NCBI RefSeq assembly: GCF_000002985.6
Contig: NC_003284.9
Location: 5,518,001-5,582,000, forward strand
Direction of reading: 5' to 3'
Length of the DNA stretch: 64,000 nucleotides
Source: Caenorhabditis elegans
Taxonomy: Eukaryota; Nematoda; Chromadorea; Rhabditida; Rhabditidae
Positions 58,347 through 64,000 of this stretch are shown piece by piece. Each line of letters begins with the position of its first letter. The first letter of the stretch is position 1. The notes below the pieces were generated by a model. That model made no database searches and was not told the DNA's origin. It was given only the letters and a program-made list of their open reading frames with translations. The translations under genes were made by a program, and so were the position numbers.

Positions 58347-61300
58347 GTAGAAACTACAATCTTTGTCACTTATTTGATTGAATTAGTCATACATATGTAG
58401 AAACTCGTGCTTTCATTTGTTAAGTGACAACTTTAAGGTTCAAAATGCTGCTTTACTCTAAAAAAATGTTCGAAATTGTTTAAAATTGTGACACGCTGTT
58501 GTTAAAGCTTTAACAACTTATTCAATTATTTAAATTTCTGAAAACTGATGTAAAATACAGTATTTTATTGGGTCATATCTTAGTTGTCCTTTGTTATATC
58601 TTTGAAAAAAAGTCAAATGACGAATGCTGTGTTGTTTCTATTTTCATTGTTCTGTAGTTAATCATTTAGTGGTATTCTCACAATGAACCTAAATTTAATT
58701 TTTCAAAATAAAACAGTGAAGTGCAATACAAATAGAGGAAATGCGGTTAGCCGACAAGTAATGCTTAAATGTAATTCGAGTTAACCTTGGTACCGATTTG
58801 TCTCACAAGTTTCTGGTTATATATACTTCGGTAATATTCTTTATCATTTAAACGTTTGAATGCGCCAGTGGAATTGTGAAATACTACTGGTAAATAAAAA
58901 CCAACCAAATATAATAATAAAACGTTTCAGTTTTTGAAAATGTTTTATAGACAGTCAAAAAGTGGCGATTTCTGAGTTCATGCTACATTTTGAAAATGCT
59001 AAAAATCCCTTGTTTGGCGAGACCCAAGCGCCTACATAGAATACGGCAAAGTTTCTCACCTTTCGACTTCTACATAATATGAAAATTCATTATTTTTAAC
59101 AGTCAAGTTCAACACAGGCTGGCTCATAATTTTCAATGATCCTGTTTTTTTCTGATCTCTATTTCTTGTCGTATACATGTCGTCGTGCTTCGCCAATTCT
59201 CATGATGAAATTCAATAACAAATTCTGATTACTAGTTGTAACACCTCCAATTCTGGTTTTCCTTTGTTTTTTTTCTTGTAGCAAGTTGAGTTGTTTGATA
59301 TAACTGAGTTCTTAAATCTTATAAACGAAAATTAAGAAATCAGTACTAATAACTAGAAACTATATATTGAAGAAATTGGAGATGTTGTAACATTACGCGT
59401 TTGTCGTTCCTACAAAACAAAAAAAATAGCAACAGACTTTCTTAAGCTTAAGGCTTAAGGTGAATTAACAATTAACTACGTTGAACTCAACGATTCTCGA
59501 ATCTGGTTGAAAACAGCAAATTTACCGACTCATTAATAGTAATTGAATATCAGTACGATTGTTTACTACTTATAAAAAATGGCAGCACCGGTTAGACGTT
59601 CCTTTTAAGTGTCATTCTTTCAAATTATCGTGAACTTCCCTTTTATTATCCTGCTCGCACCGGTGTTTTCCACATATTTTCGCAGTTTTCAGTTTTTAGT
59701 ATTTCCCAGCGTTCCAGCTCACCACGAGGTACCCGACTGACGACAAAAATAATAGACATATTTAGCAGATAAGCAGTCGCTAAGTAAATGAGAATTCTAC
59801 TTGTTTGTTTCGTCTTCTGTCTGTTCCCGAACCCCTCCCTGTCAGGAGTTTATGTCTGAAAGTAGTTTACGCACCTCATTTTTCTTTCTCGCTTTCATAA
59901 GCCAGATGTATATTGCCTCTGGAAAATAGCCTCTCTTTCGGGCCTCGGTTATTTGTATGTTTTTCAACTTAGTCGGTTTTTGTCGCGGGACTCTTTTTTT
60001 CCTGTTCCCTTTTTCTGAAAGTTTGGGTGTTGTTTGAAGAAAAAATATAAATAAAAAACAAACGGTGTTCTTGACATATCATTTTGAATATTATGCACGT
60101 TCTCGGTCTGCCTTTATTTTTAAAATATTTTTGGCGGCTGTTTTGTAACAAAATTCAGTTTTTATTTTCTTTAGCACAAAATTAAAAAATAACCCGTTCA
60201 AAAAGATTGACTTTAAGAATTCTGAGAAAAGACAAATTATTTTTAAGTTTTTTATTGTTCCTGTCGTCGAAGTAAGGCATAACAAAAATCTCATTTTAGA
60301 AACGATGTTTTTCACATTTTTTGTTTTGTTAAAGTTTTCTACAAGAAAAGTAATTTGGAAGAGTGAAAGAGTTTATCACAGTAGAGAACACTGCAACCAA
60401 AAAAAGCAACAAAAACATAGTCAGAAGAAGTTAGTCACACTATGAGCTTCGTCTTCTTAAACAAAAATTTTCGGTTCGAAGAATTTAAGCATTCCCTCTT
60501 AAATTTTTACGCTTTCTCTAGTTGTTCAATGTTTACTCTGAGTGCAATCATCGAGAAAACGTAATTTTCTCTCTTTTTTGGCCTTTATGTCTGAAAAATC
60601 TTTAATTAAACATAAAAGTGCTTTCGTCCTATTCTTTCTTGATTCCACACAATGGAATTAGGCATGAAGCAGATATGCAACATTGGTGTGGTTTTAAAGT
60701 CTACCTGCTCTTTTTTCGTTTTCTCAACACAACCAATTTAGGCCATTCGTTATAAATGCAAATCTCTAAATTTCGAAATTTCAGTAAAAAAGCAATGCTT
60801 TCTCAGAAAACGTTTGTTTCTCAAAATGGAAAATGGCTTCACAGTTAACCCCATAAGTTGCCAATAGTTTTCCTCATATATTTTCCTAAACTTTTTTTTT
60901 CAGTAGTTCCTCAAAATAAGCATACATCAAATTATCAAAACACGATTAAAACATTTTATGTAGAAAAAATTTTTCTGGTCAACTTCCAAACATTATGGTG
61001 ATTTTTCACCATTTTTCGACTGCAAAATGTTAAAAAATGTTTTTAAAAAATTTTACCACGATATTTGGTAATTTTAGCATAGTTTAAGTGATTTTAAATA
61101 GTTTTCCCTCTGACTAGTGTTTTTCGACAGGAAAACAAGTTATAAATCAGTCAATCTTGTTTTATTAGTTGTAGTTTAAGGAAAGGATCAAATGGATCAT
61201 TTGTTTACACAATTCAGATCTCATCTGGATAAAAATTTATTTTGCTTATTTTCGTGAAGTTTAGATTGGAGAGAGAGAATAAATCTCAAAAATCACAATG

Positions 61301-61593
61301 AGATTCTAATATATACACACCATTAGTGCCCACTATCACTGACACTATTTGGTGTATTGTTTTTTGTATGATTGTTATTAGGTTTTTTTTTTCGAATGAG
61401 GATGCTTGTCTTTCTCGTTTTATTTAGTCGTTTTTTTCTTTTTGTTGAGCTCATTCTTCATATTTCTCAGTTTGTTTTTATATTTATGCAACGATCCTCG
61501 CTAACCCTTCTCAAGACTTAATATAGCTCATTTCATTCCGTGTACATGGATTCTGGAACACCGTCCTCAACGATTCAATACTTGTAAAAAATA
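58347..61593 (+). other. Intron before cassette G
   Basis: AT-rich with many T-tracts and no supported exon. An ATG at 59579 reads only a few codons to a stop. No repeat or RNA structure stands out. Confidence 0.45.
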
Positions 61594-61714
61594 ATGTATG
61601 ACGATCCGGCCGAACGAAAGTTTTCCGTTCCACCACCTCGCGAATTCAAATTCTCCCCGTATATCCCACGTATTCACACTGATGTGAAAAGACCACCGAC
61701 CGAGCCACTGGGAG
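61594..61714 (+). CDS. Cassette G: alternative first exon
   Basis: A 121-nt exon encodes MYDDPAERKFSVPPPREFKF and continues Pro-rich to EPLG plus one base before GTAAGAG (phase 1). The Pro/basic composition and the phase match make it a good seventh entry point into the same gene. It is the last convincing coding exon in the window. Confidence 0.7.
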
Positions 61715-64000
61715 GTAAGAGAAGATTTTCCTTCCACCCACACGAGAAAATAAAACAAAATAATAGTCTATTGTTTCAAGTTGCCCTTTGCCCAATTTAA
61801 AAAGACGTTGACAAGTCCCAAAGGTCCAGGAGTTTCCCCATCTCTTACGTTGTGTCTAACTCCCAGCTAACCCATTTTTCAATAACTTTGTTTTGTTTTC
61901 AATTTGATTTCCTCTACACATTTTCTACATCATTAGAACAAAATTTCAAACTTTTTCCAAAATGCTCTACCAAGAGATTTTCTTTACACCTATTATCCAT
62001 ATGCGACGCAGAGACGATCCGGCGAATGGGAAAAAATCTGGTACTGGTTAGGCTTCACCCCCAGGATTCTTAGAAATGAAAAAAAAAAACTAAATTCAAA
62101 CAAAACCAAAACATGTGTGAATCTTGTAAATGATTGCTATGTATCGTTGTATGCCAAGTAAATTTTTGTTTTATTGTTTTTCTGAATAGTTCAAGCTATG
62201 CAAAAAGGTGAGTGATAAGCAATGCATTCAAAAATAAAAATGTAAATGTAAAAAATAACCCATGATCAGTATATTTCCGCCATAAGGTGGCTATCGTATA
62301 TCATTTTTTAAATTCAGTTTGTTAGTAACAAGCTTGAAATACATCACTATAATACATTCCGTGTTGTCGGGGCGACACAAGGGCGCCTTTTCTACGCCTC
62401 TTCATTCGCCCTCCTCGCACCTTATTGGCTATCTACACTGTGTACAATGTGCACATTGTGCACACTGTGTGCAATTTTTGGCCATAGTGTTAAGACGGTT
62501 CACATACGCTACTAAACGTTTGTTTCTTGTATTATCCAGTCCGTATTGTCTTTTGACAAGCCTTTATTGTTAAATGCAAAAAAGTGTGTGCCTTAAAAAA
62601 AACACATCATCTTAACAAACCGCAAAAAATACGGCAGAAAATTTATTTAAAAAGGTTACGCAGACACAAGCTCTTGGATGTACAGTATACAATTTGAATG
62701 CTCACACTTTTTGCGGGTACCAAACCGAATTTTTTACGCAAAAATTGTAAAATATCGTGTTCACATCACATTTCATTTTTTCACTGCTGTCCATAGGTCC
62801 ACAATAAATATCTACGTCTTATCGAAATCCCTTAATAATCTCCACTTTACCTAGTTTCTTGCTGTTTCCTGCCAACATGTAAATATAGAAAAAGAAACTA
62901 AGATACTACTATTTTTGAAGTCAAACATCTTCTAGTCATCCGCAACTAATGTTACTCATCTGGATAATCTCTTGCCTCATTTTCAAGATGTTTTTGTTTT
63001 TGTGCATTCCTTTATTGAAATGGAATCCGCTAATCTTCAATATCACCTTGACGAGAACAAGATTTTCACCCTCGTTTTTGAACCAATGTTCTTTGATTCT
63101 TGCCTTTTTGCAGCAAAAATGTGATTGTTAAAAACTTTCTCAGTTTTTTCTAAATTTTGTTAACAAACCCCCCCCCCCCCACATATGCAAAAAAAAAATA
63201 CTTAGGCATTCATCCACTGAATCCAAAACTTTTTTCTGCCCGCCTACTAATAATCCATTCTTTTTCTCATGAGTACCCAAACAACGGCCGGCAACGAACC
63301 TATAAAAAAGCCAGGAAATCCGCACCAGAATAACTTTTTCACTTCAATTTTTCAAAAACCTCTTTTCTTTTTTATAGCAACAGCTCAAAGTGAATTTATT
63401 TTCGGAGCTATTTCGATACAAAAGTGTTCGAATTTTCGAAAAAAAGTGGTTTCACCGAACCTGCCTTTACTTGAGAAATAAAGTGAAGAAAAAACGCGGT
63501 TTCTTCATAAACTTCTCAACAAAACGTTCATATTTATACCAGTCAACTCAATTCAGCCAGTCCGCCATTCATACTCATAAAAGCTCCCGAAATTGCTTCT
63601 CTGAAGTCATCCAGTGAAGCGTGGATGAAATTTTTAATTTTAGTTCATGAAATAATGCCAGGCCCCTCTTGGCCTACTCTTCTGCTCCATTTTTCCAGTT
63701 TTTAACTTAGAATGTTCTTTACATTCAACTTTTTGTTTAAAAAATGATTGAATATAAAAATTTTTTATGTACCGAAAATGCCATTTTATTTCCATAAATA
63801 AAAATGATGTTCAAAAACATTTACCACTTCTTGTTCTTTTGCACAGCTCTCATGTTCCATGTCAGCTGCTGTTTGGAAAAAAAAAACCAAACTAACCCTA
63901 AGAAAAACCTCATACTACTTGTTTTTGGTTAGGAAATTGTAATTCGTTAAAATTGCATTGTAAATTTTTACTTTATTTCTATCATCAAAGAACAGCTCAC
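61715..64000 (+). other. Intron to the right edge
   Basis: No strong exon. An ATG at 63269 (MSTQTTAGNEPIKKPGNPHQ) reaches a GTGAAT donor in phase 1 at 63390. The encoded tail is Phe-rich and crosses a polypyrimidine-TATAG stretch, so I do not call it a CDS. A near-perfect palindrome lies at 62444-62459 and a run of 13 C at 63168-63180. Confidence 0.4.

Noticed and set aside
1-64000. CRISPR array, prokaryotic operon or viral/integrated element
   Set aside because: No direct repeats with unique spacers, no Shine-Dalgarno-led ORFs, no integrase, polymerase or LTR pair. The whole window has nematode gene structure.

Overview
The window looks like Caenorhabditis elegans nuclear DNA, or a very close relative. 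It is AT-rich and compact. Introns are 40-60 bp with TTTCAG-type acceptors, and start codons often sit just downstream of a possible spliced-leader acceptor. The protein families match too. From memory, the order mboa-3, lgx-1, small secreted gene, ifta-1 corresponds to the C54G7 cosmid region of the X chromosome. That assignment is recall, not a search result. All exon-intron models below were built by hand from splice sites, reading-frame continuity and family alignment from memory. For each main gene the summed coding length is a multiple of three.

Layout, left to right. (1) 1-2183: no gene seen. (2) 2184-4811, minus: mboa-3-like MBOAT lysophospholipid acyltransferase, 7 coding exons, 480 aa. 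(3) 7342-20461, minus: lgx-1. It encodes a secreted protein with an N-terminal peritrophin-type chitin-binding domain, about 40 EB cysteine modules separated by Asn-, Pro- and Thr-rich linkers, and a C-terminal chitin-deacetylase-like domain. A second terminal exon at 10663-11096 gives a shorter form without the deacetylase domain. (4) 20462-25953: a long upstream region holding a 224-bp inverted-repeat element and a nine-copy 26-bp tandem repeat. (5) 25954-27529, plus: a small Cys-rich secreted, probably GPI-anchored protein. (6) 27687-34636, minus: ifta-1, the IFT121/WDR35 subunit of the intraflagellar transport A complex. It has 27 coding exons and 1226 aa, with an X-box promoter motif at 34796-34809 and two apparent GC-AG introns. 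(7) 34810-40057: no supported gene, but a three-copy 90-bp repeat and a hairpin-rich block. (8) 40058 to the right edge, plus: the 5' part of one large gene built as a series of alternative first-exon cassettes at about 40.1, 42.2, 49.4, 55.0, 58.0 and 61.6 kb. All end in the same splice phase, so all can join shared downstream exons beyond the window. No conserved domain of that gene is inside the window.

How the genes fit together. mboa-3 acts in phospholipid remodelling, lgx-1 in chitinous extracellular matrix, and ifta-1 in ciliated sensory neurons. They share no pathway and no operon signature. ifta-1 and the small secreted gene converge, with poly(A) signals only a few bases apart.

The most notable points are the apparent loss of catalytic residues in the LGX-1 deacetylase domain, the phase-matched alternative 3' ends of lgx-1, the two GC-AG introns in ifta-1, and the phase-matched first-exon series of the right-hand gene, including a duplicated FRLRM-x-QEQHG-FEP exon.
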